This document shows positions 17,991-26,983 of a stretch of DNA of 64,000 nt, piece after piece. Below the pieces are notes generated by a model, which saw nothing but the letters and a program-made list of their open reading frames with translations, was not told where the DNA came from and did no database searches. The DNA is from Stappia indica (lineage in GTDB: Bacteria > Pseudomonadota > Alphaproteobacteria > Rhizobiales > Stappiaceae): assembly GCF_020177335.1 (NCBI RefSeq), contig NZ_JAIVMG010000016.1:35838-99837 (forward strand). The letters are read 5' to 3'. The number at the start of each line of letters is the position of its first letter. Position 1 is the stretch's first letter. A program made the position numbers and the translations under genes.

Positions 17991-20438
17991 GTGCCGTCAT
18001 TCTCTCGAAGTCTCGAAAAGGCGCTGCATCAGGCTCTTTCCTATGCGAATGAGCGGCAGCAGGAATACGCGACCCTGGAGCACCTGCTCCTGGCGCTGAT
18101 CGATGATCAGGACGCGGCCGCGGTCATGCGCGCGTGCAACGTGGATCTGGATATCCTCCGGCGCAATCTGGTCGAATACATCGATACCGAGCTCGACAAT
18201 CTGGTGATCGAGGGCGACGACGATTCCAAGCCGACCGCCGGGTTCCAGCGCGTCATCCAGCGCGCGGTGATCCATGTGCAGTCCTCGGGCCGGGAGGAGG
18301 TAACCGGCGCGAACGTGCTCGTCGCGATCTTCGCCGAGCGCGAGAGCCATGCCGCCTATTTCCTGCAGGAGCAGGACATGACCCGCTACGACGCGGTCAA
18401 CTACATCTCCCATGGCATCGCCAAGCGGGCCGGCATGTCGGAGACGCGGCCCGTGCACGGCGCGGACGAGGAGGCGGCGGCCGAGGAGGGCGTCGGCGGG
18501 GCTGAGAAGCCGAAGCAGAAGACCGACGCGCTGGAAGCGTATTGCGTCAACCTCAACGACAAGGCGCGGGCCGGCAAGATCGATCCGCTGATCGGACGCG
18601 AAGCGGAGATTTCGCGGACCATCCAGATTCTCTGCCGCCGGTCGAAGAACAATCCGCTGTTCGTCGGCGATCCCGGGGTCGGCAAGACCGCGATCGCCGA
18701 GGGGTTGGCGCGGCGGATCGTCGACGGCGATGTGCCGGAAGTGCTGCAGGATGCGACGATCTTCTCGCTCGACATGGGCGCGCTGCTCGCCGGCACCCGC
18801 TATCGCGGCGATTTCGAGGAACGGCTGAAGCAGGTGGTGAAGGAGATCGAGGACTATCCCGGCGCGGTGATGTTCATCGACGAGATTCACACGGTGATCG
18901 GCGCTGGCGCCACATCGGGCGGGGCGATGGACGCCTCGAACCTGCTGAAGCCGGCGCTTGCCTCCGGCACGATCCGCTGCGTCGGATCGACCACCTACAA
19001 GGAATACCGTCAGTTCTTCGAAAAGGACCGGGCACTTCTGCGCCGGTTCCAGAAGATCGACGTCAACGAGCCGACGATCCCGGACGCGGTGGAGATCCTG
19101 AAGGGGCTGAAGCCCTATTTCGAGACCTTCCACAAGGTGCGCTACACCAACGACGCCATCAAGACGGCGGTGGAGCTGTCGGCGCGCTACATCAACGACC
19201 GCAAGCTGCCGGACAAGGCCATCGACGTGATCGACGAATCCGGCGCCTCGCAGAAGCTCGTTCCCGAAGGACGCCGGCGCAAGACCATCGGCGTGAAGGA
19301 GATCGAGAGCACGATTGCGACCATGGCGCGGATCCCGCCGAAGTCGGTGTCCAAGTCGGACGAGGAGGTGTTGTCGAACCTCAACGCCACCTTGAAGCGG
19401 ATGGTCTATGGCCAGGATGCAGCGATCGAGACGCTGGCCTCGGCCATCAAGCTGTCGCGGGCAGGCCTGCGCGAGCCGGACAAGCCGATTGGCAACTACC
19501 TGTTCTCCGGTCCGACCGGCGTCGGCAAGACCGAGGTCGCGCGTCAGCTTGCCGCTTCGCTCGGGGTGGAGCTGCTGCGCTTCGACATGTCGGAGTACAT
19601 GGAGCGGCACACGGTGTCGCGACTGATCGGTGCGCCTCCCGGCTATGTCGGCTTCGACCAGGGCGGCCTTCTGACCGACGGGGTCGACCAGCATCCTCAT
19701 TGCGTGCTTCTGCTCGACGAGATCGAGAAGGCGCATCCGGATCTGTTCAACATCCTGTTGCAGATCATGGATCACGGCAAGCTGACCGACCACAACGGCA
19801 AGCAGGTCGATTTCCGCAATGTGATCCTGATCATGACCACCAATGCCGGTGCCGCCGATATGGCCAAGCCGCCGATCGGCTTCAACCGGGCCAAGCGTGA
19901 GGGCGAGGATCAGGAGGCGATCAAGCGGCTGTTCACGCCGGAGTTCCGCAATCGGCTGGATGCTGTGATCGCCTTCGGCAGCCTGCCGACCGAGGTGGTG
20001 CACCGGATCGTCGAGAAGTTCGTCATGCAGCTTGAGGCGCAACTGGCCGAGCGCGGCGTGACCTTCGAGCTGACCCCGGAAGCCGTCGCCTGGCTGGCGG
20101 ACAAGGGGTATGACGAGCAGATGGGCGCCCGGCCGCTGGCCCGCGTGATCCAGGAGCACATCAAGCGGCCGCTTGCCGACGAGGTGCTGTTCGGCAAGCT
20201 GAAGAAGGGCGGTATGGTCAAGGTCTCGGTCAGCGAGGATGAGGCCGGGCTGCTGCTGGAAAGCATCGAGGATGCCCCGGTCAAGCCCAAGGCGCCCAGG
20301 ACCGACAAGCCGAAAGCAGCACGGCCGAAGCGCAAGCGCAAGCCGGTCGCGAAGAAGGCGGAGGCATCGCCGCCGGCCCGCAAGGATGACGGTGGGCCGA
20401 AGAAGAGCCTGGTGCCGAAGGTGCCGCTGGCGGATTGA
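17991..20438 (+). CDS. clpA: ATP-dependent Clp protease ATP-binding subunit ClpA
   Basis: An 815-residue AAA+ unfoldase that feeds ClpP. Order: an N-domain of two Clp_N repeats (1-145) that binds ClpS; an acidic linker; AAA-1 with Walker A GDPGVGKT (226-233) and Walker B VMFIDEIHT; AAA-2 with Walker A GPTGVGKT (about 507-514) and LLLDEIEKAH. IGF at about 629 is the tripeptide loop that docks ClpP. The tail beyond about residue 760 is Lys/Pro-rich (KPKAARPKRKRKPVAKK), longer than in E. coli ClpA (758 residues) but familiar from rhizobial homologues. The start is GTG at 17991. The long opposite-strand frame here is a codon-bias shadow. Confidence 0.96.
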   Translation: MPSFSRSLEKALHQALSYANERQQEYATLEHLLLALIDDQDAAAVMRACNVDLDILRRNLVEYIDTELDNLVIEGDDDSKPTAGFQRVIQRAVIHVQSSGREEVTGANVLVAIFAERESHAAYFLQEQDMTRYDAVNYISHGIAKRAGMSETRPVHGADEEAAAEEGVGGAEKPKQKTDALEAYCVNLNDKARAGKIDPLIGREAEISRTIQILCRRSKNNPLFVGDPGVGKTAIAEGLARRIVDGDVPEVLQDATIFSLDMGALLAGTRYRGDFEERLKQVVKEIEDYPGAVMFIDEIHTVIGAGATSGGAMDASNLLKPALASGTIRCVGSTTYKEYRQFFEKDRALLRRFQKIDVNEPTIPDAVEILKGLKPYFETFHKVRYTNDAIKTAVELSARYINDRKLPDKAIDVIDESGASQKLVPEGRRRKTIGVKEIESTIATMARIPPKSVSKSDEEVLSNLNATLKRMVYGQDAAIETLASAIKLSRAGLREPDKPIGNYLFSGPTGVGKTEVARQLAASLGVELLRFDMSEYMERHTVSRLIGAPPGYVGFDQGGLLTDGVDQHPHCVLLLDEIEKAHPDLFNILLQIMDHGKLTDHNGKQVDFRNVILIMTTNAGAADMAKPPIGFNRAKREGEDQEAIKRLFTPEFRNRLDAVIAFGSLPTEVVHRIVEKFVMQLEAQLAERGVTFELTPEAVAWLADKGYDEQMGARPLARVIQEHIKRPLADEVLFGKLKKGGMVKVSVSEDEAGLLLESIEDAPVKPKAPRTDKPKAARPKRKRKPVAKKAEASPPARKDDGGPKKSLVPKVPLAD

Positions 20439-20451
20439 GTGAGGCAAGGGG

Positions 20452-20476
20452 ACGGCGGCGCTGACGTCGCCGTTTT
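20452..20476 (+). terminator. Probable terminator of clpSA
   Basis: An 8-bp stem (20452-20459 with 20466-20473, one G-T pair) with a 6-base loop is followed by four T. The T run is short, so termination may be partial. Confidence 0.6.
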
Positions 20477-20590
20477 CCCGTCCGGCGATTTGCTTTTCAC
20501 GGATCTGCTGCTAGGTAGGGGTATCGTTTCCCTTCCGCCATCCGGGCGTTCGCCGCGGATGCGCCATTCGCATTGCCAGACAGATCCATC

Positions 20591-21349
20591 ATGTCCGCCG
20601 CTTCTTCCACCTTGCCGGAGCCATCCCCTCCCGAGCAGATCCGCCCCTTGGGCTGGATGCTTCGCGGCACCCGTGCCGCGGTCTCGATCCCGGCGCTGAT
20701 CCTGTCCGCTGCTTTCGTCGGCTATGCCGGGCTTGCCCGGGAGAGCGGGCTGTCGCTGTCTGAAACCCTTATGCTGACCGGTATGGTCTGGGCACTGCCG
20801 AGCATCGTGGTGCTGACGGGGGCGATTTCGGCGGGCATGGGCATGATCCCGGCGGCGATTGCCGTGGCGCTGGCCTCGGTGCGGCTAATGCCGATGACCA
20901 TGGCCTTGATGCCGCTGTTGCGGGTGGAGGGCAAGACCCGGCGCTGGCACCTTCTGGTTTCCTCCCATTTCGTCGCCGTCACCGCATGGGTCTTTGCCAT
21001 GCGCAACCTGGAAGACCTTCCGCGCGAAGGGAGGTTGCCGTTCTTTTTCGGCTTTGGCGCCAGCCTGACCAGCTTCGTCTTCTGTGTCACCGGCATTTCC
21101 TACCTGATGGTGGAGCGGATGCCGATGATGGTGGCCGGTGCCCTGTTCATGCTGACGCCGGTCTATTTCCTTTGTTCGCTCTGGGGTGCGGCGCGGGTTG
21201 CGGCGGACAAGGTGGCGCTGCTTGCCGGCCTGGCTCTGGGGCCGGTGTTCTTCCTGTCACTCCCTGGGCTCGACCTTTTGTGGACCGGACTGGTCGGCGG
21301 CACGCTCGCCTATCTGGGGACGCGATTTGCGCGCCGGGGATTTCGCTGA
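20591..21349 (+). CDS. azlC: AzlC family (LIV-E type) branched-chain amino acid exporter, large subunit
   Basis: A 252-residue inner-membrane protein of the AzlC family. Paired with a small AzlD protein, it exports branched-chain amino acids and analogues such as azaleucine. Seen: an N-terminal polar stretch, then RAAVSIPALILSAAFVGYAGLA, SIVVLTGAISAGMGMIPAAIAVALASVRLMPM (the conserved core helix with the RxMPM motif) and further hydrophobic segments. The ATG at 20591 is used; a TTG at 20573 is possible. Its stop codon overlaps the azlD start by one base (TGATG), a translational coupling arrangement. Confidence 0.87.
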   Translation: MSAASSTLPEPSPPEQIRPLGWMLRGTRAAVSIPALILSAAFVGYAGLARESGLSLSETLMLTGMVWALPSIVVLTGAISAGMGMIPAAIAVALASVRLMPMTMALMPLLRVEGKTRRWHLLVSSHFVAVTAWVFAMRNLEDLPREGRLPFFFGFGASLTSFVFCVTGISYLMVERMPMMVAGALFMLTPVYFLCSLWGAARVAADKVALLAGLALGPVFFLSLPGLDLLWTGLVGGTLAYLGTRFARRGFR

Positions 21350-21696
21350 TGGCTGAACAGGTCTGGTGGTGGCCCTATGCCATGATCCTGGTCGCCGGCT
21401 GGCTGGCGACGGACGTCTGGCGCTGGCTCGGCGTGCTGCTCAGCGGCCGGCTGCGCGAGGACAGCGAGCTTCTGCTCTGGGTGCGGGCGGTGGCGACCGC
21501 GCTTGTCGCCGGGGTGATCTCCAAGCTGATCCTGTTTCCCGCCGGGGCGCTGGCCGATGCGCCGGTGGCGCTGCGGCTCGCCGCCGCCGCCAGCGGGTTT
21601 GTCGCCTTTCTGGTTGGCGGGCAGCGGGTGGTGGTCGGCGTTCTGGCGGCCGAGGTGGTGCTGATCGGCGGCTGGCTGCTGATCGGCCTCGCCTGA
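21349..21696 (+). CDS. azlD: AzlD family small subunit of branched-chain amino acid exporter
   Basis: A 115-residue protein with four hydrophobic segments, coupled to azlC by a one-base stop/start overlap. The start WWWPYAMILVAGWLATDVWRWLGV and the SELLLWVRAVATALVAGVISKLI helix fit AzlD proteins. It acts with AzlC in the inner membrane; neither half is known to work alone. Confidence 0.85.
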   Translation: MAEQVWWWPYAMILVAGWLATDVWRWLGVLLSGRLREDSELLLWVRAVATALVAGVISKLILFPAGALADAPVALRLAAAASGFVAFLVGGQRVVVGVLAAEVVLIGGWLLIGLA

Positions 21697-21825
21697 GGGC
21701 AAGATGCGGGACCGGGCGCCGGACGGGGCGGGCTGCTGACACAAGGCTGTCAGCAGGGGGGTGCTACGTCACCGCCTCGACGGCGCGATGGCGCGCCGTC
21801 GGTCCGGCCTCCAAGGAAAGCCCTC

Positions 21826-22491
21826 ATGTCCGATACCAATTCCCTCGACAAGCTGACGCTGCACTATGCCCCTCGGTCGCGTGCGAGCGCCACGCGCGTG
21901 CTGCTCGACGAGCTCGGCGCGCCCTACGACCTTCACGTGCTGAACATGCGGGCCGGCGAACAGAAGTCGCCCGCCTTTCTGGCGATCAATCCGCTCGGCA
22001 AGGTGCCAGCGCTGACCCACGGCGATACCATTCTCACGGAGGCCGTCGCCATCGCGCTTTATGCCGGCGACCTCTTCCCGCAGGCGGGGCTGACGCCGAC
22101 CATCGGCGATCCGCGTCGGGGCGCCTATCTGCGCTGGATGGTCTTCTATGCCGCGAGCTTCGAGCCCGCGCTGATGGACAAGATGAGCGGCCATGTCCCG
22201 CCCGCGAACGAGTGCGCCTATGGAACCTTCGATCAGGTGATTGAGCTTCTGGCCGATCAACTGGAGCGGGCGCCCTACCTGCTTGGCGACAGGATCACCA
22301 TCGCCGACATCCAGTGGGGTGCGACGCTGCAGTGGGCCTTGTCGTTCAAGGCGGTGCCGGCCCTGCCGGTCTTCACCGACTATGCCGAGCGCATCACCGC
22401 CCGGCCGAGCTTCCGGCGTGTCTTCGAGGACGAGGCGCGGCTTGACGCGGAGCATGAGGCCGCCGCTGCAAAGGCGAGCGGCGGCGCCTGA
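21826..22491 (+). CDS. Glutathione S-transferase family protein
   Basis: A 221-residue cytosolic transferase. The N-terminal domain has LHYAPRSRASATRVLLDEL (the catalytic hydroxyl is probably one of the serines), the cis-proline segment GKVPALTHGD and LTEAVAIALYAGDLFP. The C-terminal helical domain carries YLLGDRITIADIQW, the N-capping box with the buried Asp typical of the superfamily. Substrate unknown. It is convergent with the HIT gene, 15 bases away. Confidence 0.87.
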   Translation: MSDTNSLDKLTLHYAPRSRASATRVLLDELGAPYDLHVLNMRAGEQKSPAFLAINPLGKVPALTHGDTILTEAVAIALYAGDLFPQAGLTPTIGDPRRGAYLRWMVFYAASFEPALMDKMSGHVPPANECAYGTFDQVIELLADQLERAPYLLGDRITIADIQWGATLQWALSFKAVPALPVFTDYAERITARPSFRRVFEDEARLDAEHEAAAAKASGGA

Positions 22492-22506
22492 GGTCGGCCC
22501 GGCCCG

Positions 22507-22941
22507 TCAGGCCAGCGCCGCGCGGATCTTCTCCGCATGGGCGGCGAGCACATCGCCATCGGCCATCTCGCCGCTGTGCGGGCGCAAGGTGACACCGTCG
22601 AAGCGCGGGATCACATGCACATGGGTGTGGAACACCATCTGCCCGCCGGCGGTCTCGGAGAACTGTTGTATGGTGCATCCGTCCGCGTCGAACACGGCGA
22701 CCAGGGTGCGGGCCAGTTTCTGGACCGTGGCCATGGTCGCGTTGAGGTCCTCCTGGGGAATGTCGAGGATGTTGCGCGAGGGGGCCTTCGGGATCACCAG
22801 CACATGCCCATCGCCGCGCGGCATGATGTCCATGATGGCGATGGTCTGATCGTCCTCATAGATCTTGTGGCTCGGCAACTCGCCGCGCAGGATCTTGGCG
22901 AAGATGTTCTGGTCGTCATAGGCGGCAGGCGTGATGGGCAT
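22507..22941 (-). CDS. HIT family nucleotide-binding hydrolase
   Basis: A 144-residue histidine-triad protein of the Hint branch: purine nucleoside phosphoramidate hydrolases of the cytosol. The catalytic triad is His105-x-His107-x-His109 in VFHTHVHVIPRF. IFAKILRGELPSHKIYEDD at the start and MPRGDGHVLVIPKAP are classic Hint segments. The ATG at 22941 gives the family's normal length; the frame continues upstream to 23100 but that part is non-conserved. Its upstream region is the GANTC-rich intergenic segment. Confidence 0.93.
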   Translation of the reverse strand: MPITPAAYDDQNIFAKILRGELPSHKIYEDDQTIAIMDIMPRGDGHVLVIPKAPSRNILDIPQEDLNATMATVQKLARTLVAVFDADGCTIQQFSETAGGQMVFHTHVHVIPRFDGVTLRPHSGEMADGDVLAAHAEKIRAALA

Positions 22942-23069
22942 GGTCAGCTCGATCTCCGATGTCGGGCGAGGGGGGCGGCGCGCCCGCTTCCCGTCGCGTA
23001 AAAGGTGCATCCGGGCAGCGGGTGCATCCTTATCCTTGGCACCACAAAGACAGCCCGGCTTCAAGTTCT

Positions 23070-23175
23070 GATTCAACACACGCTTCAGAAAGTGATTCAA
23101 CTACGGGAAAGGGCGGTGGGTCGGGAGCCTCAGGAGCTGATTCAAGTGGCGCGAAATTGATGAGTCGGAAGAATC
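23070..23175. promoter_or_regulatory. Cluster of five GANTC (CcrM-type) sites upstream of the HIT gene
   Basis: GANTC occurs at 23070, 23094, 23139, 23162 and 23171. At this base composition about one site per 300 bases is expected. Three of the five share the longer form TGATTCAA. GANTC is the target of the alphaproteobacterial cell-cycle methyltransferase CcrM (known). The region is intergenic, between the stop of the DUF482 gene and the start of the HIT gene. A regulatory role is inference. Confidence 0.45.
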
Positions 23176-23191
23176 GCTTGCGCGGGGATGT

Positions 23192-24520
23192 TCACCCTTT
23201 CCGGAAGGGGGAGTGCTCGGCGATGGCGGCGCTTTCCATGGCGACCGCCGTCCGCTCTTCCTCCAGATAATCGGCCACCGCCTGACGAAAGCCCGGGTGG
23301 GTGATGAAATGGGCGGAATAGGTCGGTGCGGGCAGGTAGCCGCGTGCCAGCTTGTGCGCCCCTTGCGCGCCGGCCTCAACGAGGTCAAGCCCCGTGGCGA
23401 TGGCGAAATCGATGGCCTGATAGTAGCAGACCTCGAAATGCAGGAACGGGTGGTCCTCGATGCAGCCCCAGTTCCGCCCGAACAGGGTGTTGGAGCCGAT
23501 CAGGTTGAGGGCGCCGGCGATCATCCGCCCCTCGCGCCGGGCAATGATCAGAAGCACCCGGTCCGCCAGCCGCTCGCCCAGCAGCGAAAAGAACGTCCGG
23601 TTGAGATAGGGCCGGCCCCATTTGCGGCTGCCGGTGTCCATGTAGAAGGTGAAGAAGGCGTCCCAGTGGGCTTCGGTCAGATCGCTGCCGGTGACCCAGT
23701 CGATGGTGATGTCCGGCGCCAGCGCGGCACGGCGCTCCTTGCGGATCTGCTTGCGCTTGCGTGAGGAGAGATCGGCAAGGAAGGCGTCGAAATCGGCGTA
23801 GCCGCGATTGGCCCAGTGGAATTGCTGGTCCATGCGCAACAGGTAGCCATCCTCGCCGAGGAGTTCCCATTCGCGTTTGGTGAGGAAGGTGATGTGGCCG
23901 GAGGAGGCGTCCCGCAGGCGGCAAAGCTCGCGCAGGCCCGCACCGAGGGCTGAGATCGCCGCCTCGCGCCGGGGCGAGGTGCCGGTGAGAAAGCGCCGTC
24001 CGGTGGCCGGGGTAAAGGGAACCGAGCATTGCAGCTTGGGATAATACTCCCCTCCGGCGCGGTGAAAGGCATCGGCCCAGGCGTGATCGAACACGTATTC
24101 GCCCATGGAATGGGTCTTGAGATAGCAGGGCAGGGCGGCGAGCGGCGCTCCATCCGGGCCTTCGAGGAGAAGGTGCTGCGGCAGCCAGCCGGTGCGGGCC
24201 TCGACGCAGCCAGATTCCTCGAGAATCGAAAGAAAGTCGTGCGAGATGAAGGGGTTGAAGGCGGTTTCCTGAGAATCTGATTCCTTTGCCTGAGAAGATG
24301 ATTCAAGCGCGGGACTTTCGCTCAGCGCACCGCCGAGACCCAGTTGCCAGCCCGGATTGGCAAGCGCGTCCCATTGCGCGCGCGGAATGTCGCTCAGCCG
24401 GTCGATGATCCGGATGCGGAAGCTCTCGCTCGGGTCGTCGCTGGCGGTCACGGAACGGTGCCTCTCGGTTGCTGCGGGGCGCGGTCTTCCTGTGGTGCGT
24501 GGTCCGCCCCGCACTGTCAT
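23192..24520 (-). CDS. DUF482/GNAT-type peptidogalycan biosynthesis family protein
   Basis: A 442-residue protein of the DUF482 (FemX-like GNAT) family, often annotated as a GNAT N-acetyltransferase; its substrate is unknown. Conserved segments are NPFISHDFLSILEESG, PCYLKTHSMGEYVFDHAWADA, YYPKLQCSVPFTPATGRRFL, RKRKQIRKERR, FGRNWGCIEDHPFLHFEVCYYQ and the final EAGAQGAHKLARGYLPAPTYSAH. Unusually, a Ser/Glu-rich stretch (SSSQAKESDSQET) lies just before the NPF motif, where relatives are usually shorter. It coincides with a second GANTC cluster. The start could be ATG at 24520 or GTG at 24451; the latter has GAGAGG upstream. Confidence 0.86.
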   Translation of the reverse strand: MTVRGGPRTTGRPRPAATERHRSVTASDDPSESFRIRIIDRLSDIPRAQWDALANPGWQLGLGGALSESPALESSSQAKESDSQETAFNPFISHDFLSILEESGCVEARTGWLPQHLLLEGPDGAPLAALPCYLKTHSMGEYVFDHAWADAFHRAGGEYYPKLQCSVPFTPATGRRFLTGTSPRREAAISALGAGLRELCRLRDASSGHITFLTKREWELLGEDGYLLRMDQQFHWANRGYADFDAFLADLSSRKRKQIRKERRAALAPDITIDWVTGSDLTEAHWDAFFTFYMDTGSRKWGRPYLNRTFFSLLGERLADRVLLIIARREGRMIAGALNLIGSNTLFGRNWGCIEDHPFLHFEVCYYQAIDFAIATGLDLVEAGAQGAHKLARGYLPAPTYSAHFITHPGFRQAVADYLEEERTAVAMESAAIAEHSPFRKG

Positions 24521-24586
24521 GACCTAGGGCGTGGGCAGCGAAAATGCACCCCCATGGGAGAGCGCGTCCGCCGGCCGCCGTGCCGA

Positions 24587-25363
24587 TCAGCCGGTCGCGC
24601 TGTCCTGCGCGTCCGGGTCGAAGCCCTCGAACACCATCTGATCGGCGAAGAGCTCGGCGCGTTTCCGATCCTCGGGCGTGCGCACGGTCCAGGTGATCAG
24701 CGGCAGGCCGAACAGCCGGCGCAGCAGCGACGGGGCCAGTGCCGGCAGGTCCTTGACCCAGTAGGAGACGAAGCTTGGCCGGGTGCGCGGCGCGTGCAGC
24801 ATGTGGCGTAGGGCGAACCGCTCCACCCGGGAGGCCCGGCCCCATTCCTTGAGATCGCGGGCGCCATCGCCAAGAGCGCCGCGCGGGATCTCCGGCGCGG
24901 CCTGCCGCATCAGGGCGAGCATGTCCGGGTCGAACGACTTGACCGCCGCCGGGCCGTCGTAGCGCTGCAGGCTGGCGGCGATGGCGGCGATGAAATTGCG
25001 CGAGGGCGTGCGGCGGAAGCGTGACTTGATCTCGATGCACAGTCCGACGCGGCCATCGACCAGCGCCAGGAGGTCATCGAGCAACCACATGGGATCGTCG
25101 GTGCCGCGCATGCGCACCGCACGCAGCTCCGCCGCCGTGCGGGCAATCACCGGACCGCTGTCGAAGGTCAGCCGGTCGAGCGTGTCGTCGTGAAAGACAA
25201 TCGGCTGGCCGTCGGCGCTCTCCTGCAGGTCGACCTCGATGGAGAAGCTCTTGTCGAGCGCTGCGGTGACCGCGCTGGGCGTGTTTTCAATGCAGCCGCG
25301 CGCGGCATCGTGATAGCCCCTGTGGGCGATCGGCCGGGCGGTCAACCAGGAAAGGTCGCGCAT
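24587..25363 (-). CDS. Glycerophosphodiester phosphodiesterase family protein
   Basis: A 258-residue GDPD-family phosphodiesterase that would release glycerol-3-phosphate from deacylated phospholipids. The TIM-barrel active site is complete: His14-Arg15 in AHRGYHD, Glu26 in ENTPSA, Glu43 and Asp45 in IEVDLQES, His58 in VFHDDTLDR, then IEIKSR and TWTVRT. There is no signal peptide, so it is probably cytosolic. The RidA gene lies 38 bases upstream on the same strand and the two are probably one operon. The ribosome binding site before ATG 25363 is weak. Confidence 0.9.
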   Translation of the reverse strand: MRDLSWLTARPIAHRGYHDAARGCIENTPSAVTAALDKSFSIEVDLQESADGQPIVFHDDTLDRLTFDSGPVIARTAAELRAVRMRGTDDPMWLLDDLLALVDGRVGLCIEIKSRFRRTPSRNFIAAIAASLQRYDGPAAVKSFDPDMLALMRQAAPEIPRGALGDGARDLKEWGRASRVERFALRHMLHAPRTRPSFVSYWVKDLPALAPSLLRRLFGLPLITWTVRTPEDRKRAELFADQMVFEGFDPDAQDSATG

Positions 25364-25401
25364 ATCGGTGGTATCTGTCCTTGAAAGGGAACGAAAGCGT
25401 G

Positions 25402-25869
25402 TCAGGCGATTTCGAAGATCGCCTCGACCTCGACGGCGACGCCGAAGGGAAGCGAGGCGGCACCGACTGCGGAGCGGGCGTGCGGGCCTTTCTCCTCGCC
25501 GAGCGCGGCGACGAAGAAGTCCGAGGCGCCGTTCACCACCTTCGGCTGATCGCCGAAATCGGGTGTGCAATTGACAAAGCCGACGATTTTCACCAGCCGC
25601 ACGATGCGGTCGAGGTCGCCGAGCGCGGCCTTGGCCTGGGCCAGAAGGTTGATCGCGCAAAGCCGCGCGGCCTGCTGGCCGTCATCGACGCCATATTCGC
25701 CGCCGAGCTTGCCCTGATACTCCAGCCCGTTCGGTCCCATCGGGATCTGGCCGGAGATGAAAAGCTGATTGCCGCTGCGGGTGAAGGGCAGGTAGTTGGC
25801 GGCCGGCGCTGCCGCCTGCGGAAGGGTGACCCCGAGTTCGGCCAAGCGTGCCTCGATCTGTCCCGACAT
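25402..25869 (-). CDS. RidA family protein (YjgF/YER057c/UK114)
   Basis: A 155-residue RidA-superfamily protein. Canonical RidA hydrolyses reactive enamine/imine intermediates; this longer subgroup (TLPQAAAPAANYLPF start) is less well defined. The key arginine is Arg132 in GPHARSAVGAASLPFGVAVEVEA-like sequence, so imine hydrolysis is possible. LFISGQIPMGPNG and VKIVGFVNCTPDF are also typical. The ATG at 25869 follows AAAGGA. It probably leads a two-gene operon with the GDPD gene. Confidence 0.9.
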   Translation of the reverse strand: MSGQIEARLAELGVTLPQAAAPAANYLPFTRSGNQLFISGQIPMGPNGLEYQGKLGGEYGVDDGQQAARLCAINLLAQAKAALGDLDRIVRLVKIVGFVNCTPDFGDQPKVVNGASDFFVAALGEEKGPHARSAVGAASLPFGVAVEVEAIFEIA

Positions 25870-26044
25870 ATGCAGTCCTTTCAGTCGCGTTGTGGCGGCG
25901 ACCTTGGCGCAATTCGCCGGGCGCTTCAAGCGGAGCGGTGAACATTCGGCGGTGGCCTGTCCGCAAGGGCTGGATGCGGCGGGCCGGATGGGGGAGAATA
26001 GGCGAAGGTATTGGGGGTAAAGGCATTGGGGCGAGGAGTATGAA

Positions 26045-26971
26045 ATGAACGATGTGCGAGACGGAACTCCCGGAGCCCATGCCCTGGACAAACATGCCCC
26101 GAACCAGGCGGCCGGGGGCGCGCTCCGGCGGACGGGCGCGGCGATCCTGGCGCTTTGCGGCATCGCGGCCCTGCCGCTGGGCGCGAGCGGCGGGGAGGCG
26201 AAGGCGCTTGCGGCGCTGCAGCCGCACCGGGCGGTCTATGACGTGACGCTGGCCGAGAGCTCCAGCGCCGCAGGCGTGTCCGGCGTGCGCGGGCGGATGG
26301 TCTATGAGCTGACCGGCAGCGCCTGCGATGGCTACAGCGTGTCCTTCCGCTTTGTCACCCAGGTCGCCGATGACAACGGACAGGTGCGGATCACCGATCT
26401 GCAGACCAGTTCCTTCGAGGAGCCGGCGGGCAAGGCCTATCAGTTCCTGTCCAAGACCTTCATCAACCAGAAGCTCAGCGAGGAAACGCGCGGGCGGGCC
26501 CGACACGAGAAGGCAGCAACGGAAATCGAATTGCAGAAGCCGGCCGAGCGCAAGGTGAACCTGCCCGCCTCGGTGCTGTTTCCCACCCAGCACATGAATC
26601 TGCTGCTGGAGAGCGCGGCAAAGGGCGAGGTGATCTTCACCGCCGATGTGTTCGACGGTTCGGAGAGCGGCGACAAGCTCTATGGCACCTCCTCGGTGAT
26701 CGGTGCCCGGCGCGAGGGCGCAGGCGCGCCCGAAAGCGACAATGCGGAGGCGGTGGCGAAGATCGGCAACGTGGCTCACTGGCCGATCACCATCGCCTAT
26801 TTCGACGATCAGGCGGACCAGAGCGGCGAGCGCACCCCGGTCTATCAACTGGGCTTCCTGCTTTATGAAAACGGCATCAGCCGGCGGCTGTTGCTCGACT
26901 ATGGCGACCTGGAGCTGCGCGGCAATCTGGTGGAGCTGACCCCGTTCGACCCAAGCGCCTGCGACCGCTGA
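26045..26971 (+). CDS. eipB: EipB-family periplasmic cell-envelope integrity protein (DUF1849)
   Basis: A 308-residue protein of the DUF1849/EipB family. EipB of Brucella is a periplasmic beta-spiral protein needed for envelope stability. An N-terminal basic stretch and hydrophobic segment (RRTGAAILALCGIAALPLGASG) look like a signal sequence with an unusually long leader. The family start LQPHRAVYDVTL, GRMVYELTGSACDGYSVSFRFVTQ and the C-terminal cysteine in SACDR follow. The two cysteines match the pair that forms the conserved disulfide. The ATG at 26045 has GAGGAG upstream. It is convergent with dinB, 12 bases away. Confidence 0.88.
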   Translation: MNDVRDGTPGAHALDKHAPNQAAGGALRRTGAAILALCGIAALPLGASGGEAKALAALQPHRAVYDVTLAESSSAAGVSGVRGRMVYELTGSACDGYSVSFRFVTQVADDNGQVRITDLQTSSFEEPAGKAYQFLSKTFINQKLSEETRGRARHEKAATEIELQKPAERKVNLPASVLFPTQHMNLLLESAAKGEVIFTADVFDGSESGDKLYGTSSVIGARREGAGAPESDNAEAVAKIGNVAHWPITIAYFDDQADQSGERTPVYQLGFLLYENGISRRLLLDYGDLELRGNLVELTPFDPSACDR

Positions 26972-26983
26972 TCGCGGGCTGGT

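Noticed and set aside
17997..20447. An 816-residue open frame on the minus strand opposite clpA
   Set aside because: It is a codon-bias shadow of clpA. The translated product is Arg/His/Leu-rich without motifs, and the plus-strand frame is unmistakably ClpA.
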